A stretch of DNA of 33,086 nucleotides from an uncultured Oscillospiraceae bacterium (GTDB lineage Bacteria; Bacillota; Clostridia; Oscillospirales; Ruminococcaceae), in assembly GCA_904396495.1 (NCBI GenBank), contig CAJFOJ010000021.1, positions 1-33,086 of the forward strand. Reading direction: 5' to 3'. The notes beneath the pieces are model-generated. The model searched no databases. It saw only the letters and a program-made list of their open reading frames with translations, and was not told where the DNA came from. The stretch's first letter is position 1. Each line of letters begins with the position of its first letter. This document shows positions 1 to 8,627 of the stretch, piece by piece. Position numbers and translations under genes: made by a program.

Positions 1-3000
1 CTTCCCAGGTGTAGTTGTCGTCGCCGCTGGGAGCGGTGGGTTCTTCGGGAGTGCTGGGTTCATCCGGCTCATCGGGATCGGTGGGATAGTACCCTCCGCC
101 ACCGCCTCCACCGGAGCCAGAGCCGCCGCCGGAAATGTCGCCGCCGGAGATGTTCCCCGGGAACTCACCAGTTGCAGGATCATCCGGGAAGTCACCGCTG
201 ACGTACTCTCTGGGAGTATAGGTGCCCTTCATCATCTCATAGCAGTTAGTGTAGAGCTGGCGGAAAAGGGGTTCGCCGGAGGTGGCCATATCGAGGATCG
301 GGTTAGCGTAATACCAAGCGCGATGATATTCCGGTCCATCGTAACCGTAAACTGCTGCAGAATTCAGGTAATCAAGGAATTTGTTGTAATCCGCAACGCC
401 GTTCAATTCCCGGCCGTCACATTCCATCTCAGCGCCGATGTTGCCGTAACCGATCCGTCTGGAGAACTCTTCGAACAGCGGGTTGCCGTCGCCAACCAGT
501 TCTCCCATACCGCCTTCAATATAAGCGCTGTAGAACATGTGGTTGGGCTGATAGGAAACGCCGTCAAAGCCGTAATCATGCCCATACAAAGCAGCGGTAG
601 TCCCCCAATAGGGAATCCAGTAAGTGTAGTAGCCCTCTTCATGGACACGGTCGTTAAAGTACACCATCTCTTGTTCATAGTCGCTGTTTTCGTCCAGCCA
701 ATAGAATCCTTTAAAGTTGATGTAATCGTGGCTGACATCTTCGAGTCTAGTCAGAACCTGATCGATCCACCAGTCGATGGCGAAAGTACGCTGCTCCCAC
801 TCGAGGAAATTGCCCATATCATGGCCGTCCAGGGAGCCAAACTCTTTCCCTTCTACCTTCTGGTAAATAAAGGGTGTGGGGAACATGATGACCATGTTTA
901 CCTTATAATTGGGATCTCCCAACTCAATGGAAGCATTTCTGGCAGCCTCATTGAGGGTTTCTACGTCGCCGCCCTCTCTGAACAAGCTATCGAGATACCA
1001 GTACCAGTCTTTGTCACCGGCCAAAATTTTGGTGTCGCTGGTGATGTACTCGTTGCCGTACTGGGAGCCCAATGCCAGGAACAAAACGGTGTCATACATG
1101 GTGTCAACCGCCTTGTTTTCGTCGTTGACGTAGGTGAGGAGATAACGAAGTTTATTCACATCGTAATGGGGTTTCAGCCAACTGCTTTGGCCGGTGGAAG
1201 AATCGTAGCCCTGCCACTGGTTGTAGCAGAGGAGCATATCCCTGACGCCGCCCGCCTGCTCGGCTGTGCCGTAGTCTTTGCTTTCCAAGCCGATCACATC
1301 GCCGAAATCAGCGAGCCTTACGCCATCCAGTTGCCCGTCGTAGCCGTTGACGACGATTTCATCCACAAAGGACCATGCGTTTTGCTGGATATCCACGCGG
1401 ACATAGCGCGCGGCGATCATTTCATCGGTGATTAAGTCAGTGGTGGGAACGGTGCTGAATCCGTCCGGCACGTGCCAGCCGTAGGTGTGAATACCGGAGG
1501 GAGTGTTCCGGCTGCCCACAGAGTGGCGGGCAAGGGGAAGCCATCTCTCGCCGTCCACCGAAACCATGATAGTGGTGCTGAGAGGTCCGTTAATACCGGA
1601 GGAACTATCTATCAGAGAATTAAAGTAGATAGAGGAAATGGTCGAAACCGCGCCCAAATCCACTACTCGGGTCTTAATGGCGTGGGAGCCTCTCGAGTCG
1701 GTGGAACCGTTGTCGCCGGAGTGGCTACCGACCCAACTTGCGTCGTTGTACCCGCCGGAGCCGAAGACGCCGTCGGTGAGCTTGCTGTCGCTCCAGTCCT
1801 CGTACTGGGAGCCGGCGACATTTTCAGGATATTCGATATAGGGTTTTAACAGGGCCAGGTTATACGCGCCGGTTTCGTCCTTATGAACGACTTCAGAGGC
1901 GTCGGAACACTTGCCCAGTTTACCAATAATCTTAATCTCGTCCAGATATACCATGCCGTTTTCCGGGATGTCAAACTCGATGCGGACCTTGCTGCTGTAA
2001 ATCTTGGTGGTGCCCGCCTCGACTAACTGGACGCTGTCCACTTCGCTGTCCCAGGTCAGTTCCACATTGGAGGAAGACGAAGGCAGGGTGTTCGGGAAGG
2101 ATTTGATCTGATCCCAGTTGCCTTGGCCGTTCTGGACCCAAATGGACATGTTGTTGGGAATGGTCAGATTTTTTTCAGAATCATATCTGGAGCTGACCAG
2201 AATCTGAGAAATAGAGACAGGAGAATACAGGTCAAACTCGATCTCCACATGATTGTCGGAACCGTACTCAAAGCCCATCCAGTTGGGGTCATAGCTGGTA
2301 TAGGTAGAACCGTAAAGTCCATCGGTCAGCTTACCAGCAGGCTCAGCACCCACGTCCGGTGTCCTGGAAATGGTGTAGCTGGAGCCGCGCACCATGTTGA
2401 ATTCCCTACCGTTGTCGGGGTTTACGTTGGCGTCCTCATTGGGGTCAGCCGTAGCCAAAACCTCGATTTCGTCCACAAATACCCAACCATCATAGGTGTA
2501 ATGAACGCGGACATACTGAGCGGATACCGGTTCATCGGCAGTGGCGATATAGCGGTTAACCCGCTCATCGTCGCCAAAAGTGGTATCCTCATCGGACAGA
2601 ACGGTCCAATGCTCGTTATCAGTGGAGTACTCCACCTTGATGTGCGGGGGATTCAAAATACCTGCGCCCTTGTGGCGGAGGACACCCGTCTTGACCTGTT
2701 CAAAGCTCTTGACAGATCCCAAGTCAACGGTGATGTAGAAATCGTCAATTCCCAAAGCGTCGCCGTCCCAGGAGAGGAAACCGGTCCACTTGGGATCCTG
2801 GTAGTTGACCACTGCCCTACGGCCGTCGGTCAGTTCTCCGCCCTGGTCAGAGTAAGAAGAATTCGCGGGGTAAACTGGAGTATAGCTGCATCCGTAAGCC
2901 AGGTTGTTGGGATCAACCTCCTCATCTTCCGGATCGGAGACGATGACGGTCCGATCTTTAAGCACCTGGATTTCATCCAGGTAAACATTCTGGCTGTTGG

Positions 3001-4813
3001 GAATGGTCACTTTTATGTATCTTCCGTTTAAGTTACTCTGGGAAATCGCTTGGAAAACGTAAATAGGCGTTTCCATGGGCTGATCCAGATTCTGACGGGA
3101 CATGGTGGTCCAGCTGCTCTGGTCTGTGGAATACTCCACCTGTACCCATTCCGGCCAGACTGCCTGCAACGCTTCATCTTTGAGGAAATGCAGTTCCACC
3201 TGTTGGAAGGCTGACTCCGCACCCAAATCGACGACGAATTCCAAGTCGCCGCTGGAAGAGGGATAGCCAATCCATCCAGTGCCCAACAGGCTTCCCATGG
3301 TGCCGTTTGTCAGCGCCGTGTTGGAAGCGTCATCGGCAGAGGTTTTATTGGCGGTGTAGCTCTTGTTCCAGGACAGGAGGTTATCCACATCCCCTGGCTG
3401 CTCGCTGCCGCCCAAGATTGCGTCGGGCTCTTGCCCTGTCGCCGTTTCCCACAGCTCGATTTCGTCTAATCCCACATAGTTGTTGCCCTCAATGGAGTAG
3501 ACGTCTACCTTAATATATTGGCCGGAAATTTTTACGCCGTTCTGTGTGGCGAATACAAATTCCTTCACAGTGGCGGAGCTCTTGAGAGAACCGTCGAAGA
3601 CCAGTTTCCAGTCCTCGCCGTTTCCGGTGTCGGAAACAGATAACCGCACCCTTGTGACCGGCACAACGCCGTTCGAACCGGAAACAGTGCTCACATTGAG
3701 CTGCTCAAAGGATTTGACGCTTCCCAGATCGAAGACGAAATCCGCAAAGCTGAGCCCGCCTACAGAACCGTTGTAGCGGCCCACCCGGTTACCCGATGTA
3801 GAGCCGTTTTCCTGGCGCAGGCCATCGGTGAGCAGGGTAAAGGAGGGATAACCCTCGCCATTATCCACAAAGTTACCGGGATTCCCGTAGGTCATCGAAG
3901 TGGTAAAGGGGATGCCGAACAAGAGGTTCTGCTCTGAAACATCCCGCACAAAGATATCAATGCTCCGAGAATTGGTGCTTTCATGATAGGTGCCTTTGTT
4001 ATTGGTCACCTTGACATAATACCGGCCCGCGTCGTCAGCGGTTGCACCAGTGATGCTCAAAGAAGAGGAAACCTCTCCTTCCACAGGAGCGCCGTCCTTG
4101 TACCACTGGTAGGTCAGCTCACCGCCGTCCACACTGTGGGCTTCTACTGTAAAAGTAGCGTCCTTCCCCGTGGGGATCAGTGCTTCGCAGTTGAGGTCGG
4201 TGTCGATAACCGGGGCCTCGGCCAGGTAATCAGCGTTGGGACCCCACATTTCAATTTCATCCAAAAAGGTCCAGGTATTGGTACCCGATACGATAAAACG
4301 GACCTTTGCCGCGCCGATGTCAACATCAGAGGACAAATCATAAGCCCCTTCATTGATGCCGGATGCCGGCAGGGTGACAACAGTAAGCCATTCATCGGTG
4401 CCCAGCATATCCGACGACTGGTATTCCACCTGTACGTCACAGGTACCAATTCCCGAGCCAGAATCGGCAAAACCGCTGACCACTACTCTGGTGATTGGGT
4501 AATCCTGTTCGCCCAAAGTAAACTCAAAGGTAGCCGGTTCTTCCGTCGGTCCGGCGTAAAAGCCGACCGTGTTGACCTCCCAGCTGGTCCCATACACGCC
4601 GTCGGCAAACTTCGTTAAATCCGGATCGTTGTTACTGTGATAGTAATCATCCGGCAAACTGGACGTATAGGGTTTTCCCAGCGCCCAGTTGACTTCTTCA
4701 TCCGCGGCGCTCACTTGGGCTATTCCGCCTACGGCGGTCATCAGCCCGCTGCTCAGCGCAACCGCTATTGCAAGCGCGCCGGACAGCACTTTGTTGAGAC
4801 TCCTCCATCTCAT
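1..4813 (-). CDS. Large secreted multi-discoidin (F5/8 type C) / Ig-like / DUF4855 protein, C-terminus beyond window
   Basis: About 1604 residues are visible and the frame is open to the window edge, so the protein is truncated only by the window. The start ATG (4811-4813) follows AAGGAGGAGG (4821-4830) at 7 nt. Residues 1-36 are a signal peptide (RWR, hydrophobic core, VSA before ADEE). Six F5/8C-like domains lie at about 42-190, 294-453, 477-616, 636-784, 805-960 and 985-1156; they begin with motifs such as NWALGKPYT or NLALLKPY and end with a F(V/L)DEIE strand. An Ig-like domain (YQWYKDG, DDAGRYYVKV) sits at about 201-286. A DUF4855 domain follows at about 1163-1535 (FKGFYWLDEN, YYTYWIPYWG), then a Gly-rich and Pro/Glu-rich linker. 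F5/8C domains usually bind glycans. DUF4855 has no proven activity known to me; a TIM-barrel glycosidase-like fold is my inference. Role proposed: extracellular carbohydrate binding or processing. The missing C-terminus may hold a surface anchor. Confidence 0.9.
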   Translation of the reverse strand, partial: MRWRSLNKVLSGALAIAVALSSGLMTAVGGIAQVSAADEEVNWALGKPYTSSLPDDYYHSNNDPDLTKFADGVYGTSWEVNTVGFYAGPTEEPATFEFTLGEQDYPITRVVVSGFADSGSGIGTCDVQVEYQSSDMLGTDEWLTVVTLPASGINEGAYDLSSDVDIGAAKVRFIVSGTNTWTFLDEIEMWGPNADYLAEAPVIDTDLNCEALIPTGKDATFTVEAHSVDGGELTYQWYKDGAPVEGEVSSSLSITGATADDAGRYYVKVTNNKGTYHESTNSRSIDIFVRDVSEQNLLFGIPFTTSMTYGNPGNFVDNGEGYPSFTLLTDGLRQENGSTSGNRVGRYNGSVGGLSFADFVFDLGSVKSFEQLNVSTVSGSNGVVPVTRVRLSVSDTGNGEDWKLVFDGSLKSSATVKEFVFATQNGVKISGQYIKVDVYSIEGNNYVGLDEIELWETATGQEPDAILGGSEQPGDVDNLLSWNKSYTANKTSADDASNTALTNGTMGSLLGTGWIGYPSSSGDLEFVVDLGAESAFQQVELHFLKDEALQAVWPEWVQVEYSTDQSSWTTMSRQNLDQPMETPIYVFQAISQSNLNGRYIKVTIPNSQNVYLDEIQVLKDRTVIVSDPEDEEVDPNNLAYGCSYTPVYPANSSYSDQGGELTDGRRAVVNYQDPKWTGFLSWDGDALGIDDFYITVDLGSVKSFEQVKTGVLRHKGAGILNPPHIKVEYSTDNEHWTVLSDEDTTFGDDERVNRYIATADEPVSAQYVRVHYTYDGWVFVDEIEVLATADPNEDANVNPDNGREFNMVRGSSYTISRTPDVGAEPAGKLTDGLYGSTYTSYDPNWMGFEYGSDNHVEIEFDLYSPVSISQILVSSRYDSEKNLTIPNNMSIWVQNGQGNWDQIKSFPNTLPSSSSNVELTWDSEVDSVQLVEAGTTKIYSSKVRIEFDIPENGMVYLDEIKIIGKLGKCSDASEVVHKDETGAYNLALLKPYIEYPENVAGSQYEDWSDSKLTDGVFGSGGYNDASWVGSHSGDNGSTDSRGSHAIKTRVVDLGAVSTISSIYFNSLIDSSSGINGPLSTTIMVSVDGERWLPLARHSVGSRNTPSGIHTYGWHVPDGFSTVPTTDLITDEMIAARYVRVDIQQNAWSFVDEIVVNGYDGQLDGVRLADFGDVIGLESKDYGTAEQAGGVRDMLLCYNQWQGYDSSTGQSSWLKPHYDVNKLRYLLTYVNDENKAVDTMYDTVLFLALGSQYGNEYITSDTKILAGDKDWYWYLDSLFREGGDVETLNEAARNASIELGDPNYKVNMVIMFPTPFIYQKVEGKEFGSLDGHDMGNFLEWEQRTFAIDWWIDQVLTRLEDVSHDYINFKGFYWLDENSDYEQEMVYFNDRVHEEGYYTYWIPYWGTTAALYGHDYGFDGVSYQPNHMFYSAYIEGGMGELVGDGNPLFEEFSRRIGYGNIGAEMECDGRELNGVADYNKFLDYLNSAAVYGYDGPEYHRAWYYANPILDMATSGEPLFRQLYTNCYEMMKGTYTPREYVSGDFPDDPATGEFPGNISGGDISGGGSGSGGGGGGGYYPTDPDEPDEPSTPEEPTAPSGDDNYTWE

Positions 4814-4919
4814 TTCACTACCTCCTCCTTGCAATTCCGTGACTTTTGTCATTTTACAATCCATATACCCTTTTACATGGAAAGGTATACAAAAAAATAC
4901 AGGAATTGCCAAAAAACAC

Positions 4920-4950
4920 TTGACAACATCTCCATAATACATATTGTCAA
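4920..4950. promoter_or_regulatory. Inverted repeat just downstream of the DUF4855 promoter
   Basis: TTGACAA (4920-4926) and TTGTCAA (4944-4950) form a perfect 7-bp inverted repeat with a 17-bp spacer. It starts about 5 bp downstream of the -10 box, where a repressor would block initiation. It could equally be chance in AT-rich DNA. The rest of the gap, 5000-5330, is AT-rich and shows nothing else I recognise. Confidence 0.3.
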
Positions 4951-4954
4951 TTGT

Positions 4955-4983
4955 ATTATACTATTTTTCTTTTTTTACTTCAA
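4955..4983 (-). promoter_or_regulatory. Sigma-A-type promoter for the DUF4855 gene
   Basis: Read on the minus strand: TTGAAG (4978-4983), 17-nt spacer, TATAAT (4955-4960). It lies about 140 nt upstream of the ATG at 4813, giving a long AT-rich 5' leader. Confidence 0.6.
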
Positions 4984-5340
4984 TACGCCTAAATTGACAT
5001 CATAAAAATACTAAATCTATCCCCTAAAAAACTAAATTTTATTCATTGAATTTTACTTATTATATTTTTTTCTCATTAATATTTTACTCAATATTTACTT
5101 TTTTCTTACAAATTTCAATCGTCTACTCACAAAGATTCTCTGACCAACGTCAGGGGCAAGAAGTGCCCCCAATGACCTGCAAAGTAGGCAAATGTGGATC
5201 CCCATACAAATTCATTGCGATTTTTATCAATATTTTCAAAAAGCCGTTGCCTTTTGAATCTTTCCTCATTGGAATTCACCGTATCAAATGCGGTAACCAT
5301 GAAAAATAAGATCTACTGACAAATATTCTAAAAATAGGGC

Positions 5341-6024
5341 CTACCCTTTTCCGGCGCGAGGTCCCTCACCCTGATCCAGCATCTGCTTGATTTTCCCGTA
5401 AACAGCCTCCAAATCGCTGTCGCAGAGCACCGGTAGGAATTGTGCCAGCTGCTCCGGCTCAAAATCCCACCATCGCAGTTTAAGCAGCATCCCAGTGAGC
5501 TCTGGGGAAAACCGTTTTTTGATCGGCCTGGCAGGGTTCCCACCCACCAGGGTGTAAGGCTCCACATCCCTGGTCACCACTGAATAGGCGGCGACGATAG
5601 CCCCATCCCCGATCTTCACACCGGGCATGATGACACTCTCTCGTCCAATCCACACGTCGTTTCCTACCACAGTGTCCCCCTTAAAAGGGAGCTGTGCCAA
5701 ATGGGGCGGCAACCGCTCCTCCCATACTCCGCCAAACACTGCGAAGGGATAGGTGGAAATGCTGCTGAGACGGTGATTTGCACTGCCCATGATAAATTTG
5801 GTGCCGCTCGCGATAGCGCAGAACTTCCCGATAACCAGCCTGTCTCCGAACTGGGGCCAATTGAACAAGACGTTGTTTTTTTCGAATCCGGTAGGATCTA
5901 CAGGATCGTCATAATAGGTGTAGTCCCCCACTGAAATGTTGGGGGCGGTGACGACATTTTTGATAAAACAGGACGTCTTAAACTCGTTTGGAAAAACCTG
6001 ATTTGGGTCTGGAATCTGTTTCAT
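5341..6024 (-). CDS. Xenobiotic O-acetyltransferase, CatB/Vat-type left-handed beta-helix
   Basis: 227 residues, the usual length for the Vat/CatB family that acetylates streptogramin A or chloramphenicol with acetyl-CoA in the cytoplasm. Seen directly: [11 protein letters not shown] at 31-41, [20 protein letters not shown] around 59-78, the catalytic-type His84 in SANHR, hexapeptide repeats [19 protein letters not shown], and the C-terminal [13 protein letters not shown]. These match the Vat signature (YYD, IGKFC, ANHR, VGGNP) closely. Start ATG 6022-6024 follows AGGAGGAG at 3-5 nt. It overlaps the stop of a 29-codon upstream ORF. Vat-like sequences include chromosomal members with no proven resistance, so the substrate is uncertain. 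Its stop sits on a weak hairpin followed by a T-run. Confidence 0.88.
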   Translation of the reverse strand: MKQIPDPNQVFPNEFKTSCFIKNVVTAPNISVGDYTYYDDPVDPTGFEKNNVLFNWPQFGDRLVIGKFCAIASGTKFIMGSANHRLSSISTYPFAVFGGVWEERLPPHLAQLPFKGDTVVGNDVWIGRESVIMPGVKIGDGAIVAAYSVVTRDVEPYTLVGGNPARPIKKRFSPELTGMLLKLRWWDFEPEQLAQFLPVLCDSDLEAVYGKIKQMLDQGEGPRAGKG

Positions 6025-6110
6025 ATTCTCCTCCTATACTTTGTTTCAATCACCTCTAGTCTTATTTCTCCTCCGGTAGCCAGCGCTTTTATTTTTCGCA
6101 GTTTCTTCAT
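6021..6110 (-). CDS. Short upstream ORF (29 codons) overlapping the acetyltransferase start
   Basis: ATG at 6108-6110 preceded by AAAGGG at about 8 nt. The frame reads a basic 29-residue peptide (starts [10 protein letters not shown], ends KYRRRI) and its TGA overlaps the acetyltransferase ATG in an ATGA arrangement, so translation of the two would be coupled. It may be a leader peptide or a chance ORF. A TATAAT string overlaps its ATG (6110-6115); if that is the true -10 box, the peptide would not be made. Confidence 0.35.
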   Translation of the reverse strand: MKKLRKIKALATGGEIRLEVIETKYRRRI

Positions 6111-6173
6111 TATAATGCCCTTTCTCATTTTTGAGGGTAAAGCTCGCCCGGAAACAGATTTGAATTGCCCCTG

Positions 6174-7262
6174 CTATAGTTCTTGCCCGCAGAATCGCTT
6201 GGGACGGCTGTCCGGAGCGGGATTTTCCTCCCGGACCGCCTGCAAAATCTCATCTTTTCTCCCACGTACTGGTTCCTCGACCCAAACCTCTTCCACCAGG
6301 AAGGGCCCGTTTTTAAACCCGCCGTAAACCGCCCCCTGAAACCTGCCGTCAACGAGCAGGTATTGGAGCACCTCCTCGTCCGGGCGGTCAAACCGCTCCT
6401 TGAGGGTGGGCTCCATCGCCTTGACCAGGAAATCATTGCGATGGAGAGCCAGTGCCAACGGCTCCATGGAAATCCGCTCATTTTCCAGTAAGGCGGCATC
6501 CTCTGAGAGCAGCAGCCGGTCTCCTTCCCCTTCCACCGTCCTCGCCACTAGGGCGCCCTGGGTCAACAGGCCGTCTACAGCGGCCTTTAAGTCCCTTACC
6601 GGCAATCGAAAGAAGGCTTTGGCCATCTTCAGGTCAAAAGCCACGATCCGGTATCCAAACCGGAGCACTGCCGCCTCGATAGCTTCCCCCCTGGGCAGGC
6701 CGAGGTCGAGCTCCGGGAATTCCTCCTCCATTAGATACCACGCCCGGTCCCACTCGTTGCTGACCTGATCCTCAAAGACGATAAACGCCTCCTGTAGTTT
6801 GTGCAAAGCTGGCGTGATCTCTTTCACCAGCCGCCCGGTCATCTCCTTCATCAACCCGATATTCATCGGTCCTTCCCGCCGCAGCAGCGCAATGAGCTCC
6901 TCCTGAATTTCCGTGAGGGCTTTTGGGGCTTTGCGGTAGATACTACCGTAAAGGGATAGGTCCCGCCTGTCCACATAGCCGATATTCCCTCCCTGGAATC
7001 GTCCTTTTATAACCTCCCGCCTTTCCCGGCGGCAGGCGTTAAACGACCGGTCATCAAACCCTGCCCGAAAACGGAGCACCGGCGGCTCTCCCGGACGGCA
7101 CCAGTAAACGGTGGCCACTGGGGACAGGTCCCGGAAGAGCAGTTGGTACTCTTGTTCCGACGCCTTGTTTCCGATCAGTTGCCGCCTCATCCGCAGGGCG
7201 GCCAAATTTTGCCCATCGAGAGCGAGCATTCTCATTTCTCTCATCTCCTCAATATTCCTCAT
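6174..7262 (-). CDS. Winged-helix protein related to the AlkZ/YcaQ DNA glycosylase family (HTH_42)
   Basis: 362 residues, cytoplasmic, no signal peptide or membrane segment. The layout fits the HTH_42/YcaQ family, which includes DNA interstrand-crosslink glycosylases: an N-terminal helical section (LAALRMRRQLIG), winged-helix-like segments (LIALLRREGPMNIGLMKEMT about 126-145; LKAAVDGLLTQGALVARTVEG about 232-252), and a C-terminal beta-rich part (YLLVDGRFQGAVYGGFKNGP). I assign the family from this pattern only; I did not identify the catalytic QxQ/QxD motif, so it may be a non-enzymatic relative. The GGGGG before ATG 7262 is too close to serve; GAGGAG at 7245-7250 lies 9 nt before the ATG at 7233-7235, so the real start may be residue 10. 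Confidence 0.55.
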   Translation of the reverse strand: MRNIEEMREMRMLALDGQNLAALRMRRQLIGNKASEQEYQLLFRDLSPVATVYWCRPGEPPVLRFRAGFDDRSFNACRRERREVIKGRFQGGNIGYVDRRDLSLYGSIYRKAPKALTEIQEELIALLRREGPMNIGLMKEMTGRLVKEITPALHKLQEAFIVFEDQVSNEWDRAWYLMEEEFPELDLGLPRGEAIEAAVLRFGYRIVAFDLKMAKAFFRLPVRDLKAAVDGLLTQGALVARTVEGEGDRLLLSEDAALLENERISMEPLALALHRNDFLVKAMEPTLKERFDRPDEEVLQYLLVDGRFQGAVYGGFKNGPFLVEEVWVEEPVRGRKDEILQAVREENPAPDSRPKRFCGQEL

Positions 7263-7405
7263 CCCCCTTGGACAAAGGAAATAGATTCGAAACTAGCACA
7301 AAGTTTATTCACATTTTACCACGGCAGGCCCCAAAATACAACCGCCTTTCTCATCCTCTGCTCACCGTCGTCCTTACTAAAGCCCATTGGATTCCCTCGT
7401 GAAAA

Positions 7406-7443
7406 GGAAAACCGCCCATACCTTTCAGTACAGGCGGTTTTCC
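7406..7443. terminator. Bidirectional intrinsic terminator
   Basis: GGAAAACCGCC (7406-7416) pairs perfectly with GGCGGTTTTCC (7433-7443) around a 16-nt loop. T-rich tracts lie on both sides; TTTTCC then TTTT follows on the minus strand. Confidence 0.6.
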
Positions 7444-7846
7444 CAATCAATAAGGATGGATATATCAATGAGGTGTTAGCAAAATCGAATACGTGGCGAC
7501 GCCTGCCGGCGGCTAGGATATCAAAGCCTGTCGCAAATTCTGTACGGCAGGATTCCCCCCCTTCATCTGGCCTGAGGCTGTCGCCGCAACGTCCAAAGGA
7601 AAAGAATACCAAAGCCCCAGCCGGGTTACAAAGCGCTGATCCACCACATAGCGGTTTCGCCGGTCACCGTCCATTAGGGACGGCGCTGGAAAAACCGGTT
7701 GATTTGTCGCCGCCAAGGAGAGGGGCGGCGGGAAAGCTTTCGGATGACTGAGGATCTACTTTTTACGTCCCTGCCGTTGCCCGGCGGGAGCTCTGGAAAT
7801 TCCGACGGATATTACGGCCAAGTGAAGCTGCACATCTGTTGAAAGC

Positions 7847-7872
7847 AGTTAGTTAGCATATGCTAACTAACT
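7847..7872. promoter_or_regulatory. Perfect 26-bp palindrome, probable repressor operator
   Basis: Half-site AGTTAGTTAGCAT (7847-7859) is followed at once by its exact reverse complement (7860-7872). It sits just downstream of a strong promoter, the usual place for a TetR- or MarR-type operator. No such regulator is encoded nearby. Confidence 0.6.
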
Positions 7873-7882
7873 TCCAGAAATT

Positions 7883-7911
7883 AGTCTACCACAGCTTACA
7901 AGATTTGTCAA
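7883..7911 (-). promoter_or_regulatory. Promoter reading leftward into the orphan unit
   Basis: Minus strand: TTGACA (7906-7911), 17-nt spacer, TAGACT (7883-7888). The predicted start near 7876 lies directly before the palindrome at 7847-7872. Confidence 0.55.
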
Positions 7912-8074
7912 CAACTATTTAAAAAAATTTTTCCCCATCCAGTTTTGGCATCCCCTACCCACGATTTTCAGGGAAACCCGCACCCATTTCTTTCATGTCA
8001 AGCGCCCACCAGCAGCCCAATATCCTACAGTCTCAAATTTTTTCTCAAATGGTTAAAAAACCGTTCACAAAGGG

Positions 8075-8103
8075 TTGCATTTTAACGCCCAATATGATAG
8101 AAT
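8075..8103 (+). promoter_or_regulatory. Promoter of a candidate small RNA
   Basis: TTGCAT (8075-8080), 17-nt spacer, TAGAAT (8098-8103). No ORF with a ribosome site follows before the terminator at 8220-8250. Confidence 0.55.
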
Positions 8104-8109
8104 TATAAA

Positions 8110-8250
8110 ATCAACGTGGCAGTGACAAGCTGCTCATGATGATGTTCCAAAAATTCCCATTGAGACTTCCCACTCGAAGCTCTCGATAGTTGGAGTTAGA
8201 AGGAGATTGGAACACAAAGGCCGCGCCTTATGGAGAAAGGTGCGGCTTTT
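8110..8250 (+). ncRNA. Candidate small RNA of about 140 nt, class unknown
   Basis: Bounded by a promoter (8075-8103) and an intrinsic terminator (8220-8250). Internal pairing is visible: GTTCCAA (8144-8150) with TTGGAAC (8207-8213) encloses a hairpin built on TCGA/TCGA (8173-8176 and 8182-8185 region), and GCAG/CTGC closes a 5' hairpin near 8120-8134. I compared it mentally with 6S, SRP and tmRNA and it resembles none. It converges on the minus-strand XRE operon. Confidence 0.45.
8220..8250 (+). terminator. Intrinsic terminator of the candidate small RNA
   Basis: GCCGCGCCTT (8220-8229) pairs with AAGGTGCGGC (8237-8246), one G-U pair, 7-nt loop, then TTTT. Confidence 0.75.
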
Positions 8251-8263
8251 GGCTTTTATATCG

Positions 8264-8302
8264 GAAAAAGCAAACCGGCTAGGATGTTACCCCCAGCCGG
8301 TT
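8264..8302 (-). terminator. Intrinsic terminator of the XRE operon
   Basis: On the minus strand AACCGGCT (8302-8295) pairs with AGCCGGTT (8280-8273), followed by TTGCTTTTT. The stem overlaps the stop codon of the 87-residue gene. Confidence 0.65.
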
Positions 8303-8550
8303 GTATCTTTGTTTTTCGGGATGTAAAACTTGATATCGTCGGATGTACGTTCCAGCTTGTCGCAGATATCGTCAATCATCTTCAAGAAAACATAGTCATT
8401 TTTGGCTATCCATTTGATGCTGCCCATAGAAATCTCCACCGCCTCCAACCCATACAGGTGAGGCGGTGGACTTTGAAAAACGGAAGGCCCCGCTGGTAAA
8501 TCCGGCAGTTTCTCCCGTAGACTTTCATTGATTAGCCGTCCGCGTTTCAT
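8287..8550 (-). CDS. Small protein of unknown function, downstream of an XRE regulator
   Basis: 87 residues, no recognised domain. The N-terminus is basic (KRGRLINESLREKL) and the second half is helical and charged (LKMIDDICDKLERTSDDIKF). No signal peptide or membrane segment. The nearest ribosome-site-like AGGAGG lies about 24 nt before the ATG, too far to be convincing, so the start or even the gene is uncertain. In favour: same strand as the XRE gene 77 bp upstream, and a terminator directly at its stop. Confidence 0.45.
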   Translation of the reverse strand: MKRGRLINESLREKLPDLPAGPSVFQSPPPHLYGLEAVEISMGSIKWIAKNDYVFLKMIDDICDKLERTSDDIKFYIPKNKDTTGWG

Positions 8551-8627
8551 CGTTTCAAACGCGCCTATAAACTCCCTCCTGCGGTCATTGCCCCAAGGAA
8601 AATCGTCTATTCAGAGGCCGCTAGATA

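Larger units (their letters stand above)
7406..7906 (-). other. Orphan transcription unit without a convincing gene (candidate structured RNA or decayed gene)
   Basis: On the minus strand a good promoter (7883-7911) and a perfect palindrome (7847-7872) are followed by about 470 nt and then a terminator. No ORF in between has a ribosome site; the 67-codon ORF at 7513-7716 lacks one. Two perfect hairpins are visible: 7708-7714 with 7724-7730 (CGCCGCC/GGCGGCG) and 7667-7672 with 7678-7683 (CCGTCC/GGACGG). The stretch is GC-richer than the surrounding spacers. Confidence 0.35.

Noticed and set aside
323-1435. 370-codon plus-strand ORF, and similar long ones at 2123-3031 and 3983-4618
   Set aside because: Mirror frames of the DUF4855 gene on the minus strand, whose frame is open throughout and shows clear domains; no ribosome sites on the plus strand.
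7316-7612. 98-codon minus-strand ORF
   Set aside because: Runs through the terminator at 7406-7443, with no ribosome site and no domain.
8110-8250. 6S RNA or SRP RNA
   Set aside because: Too short for the 6S layout I know and lacking the SRP GNAR-loop signature; left unclassified.
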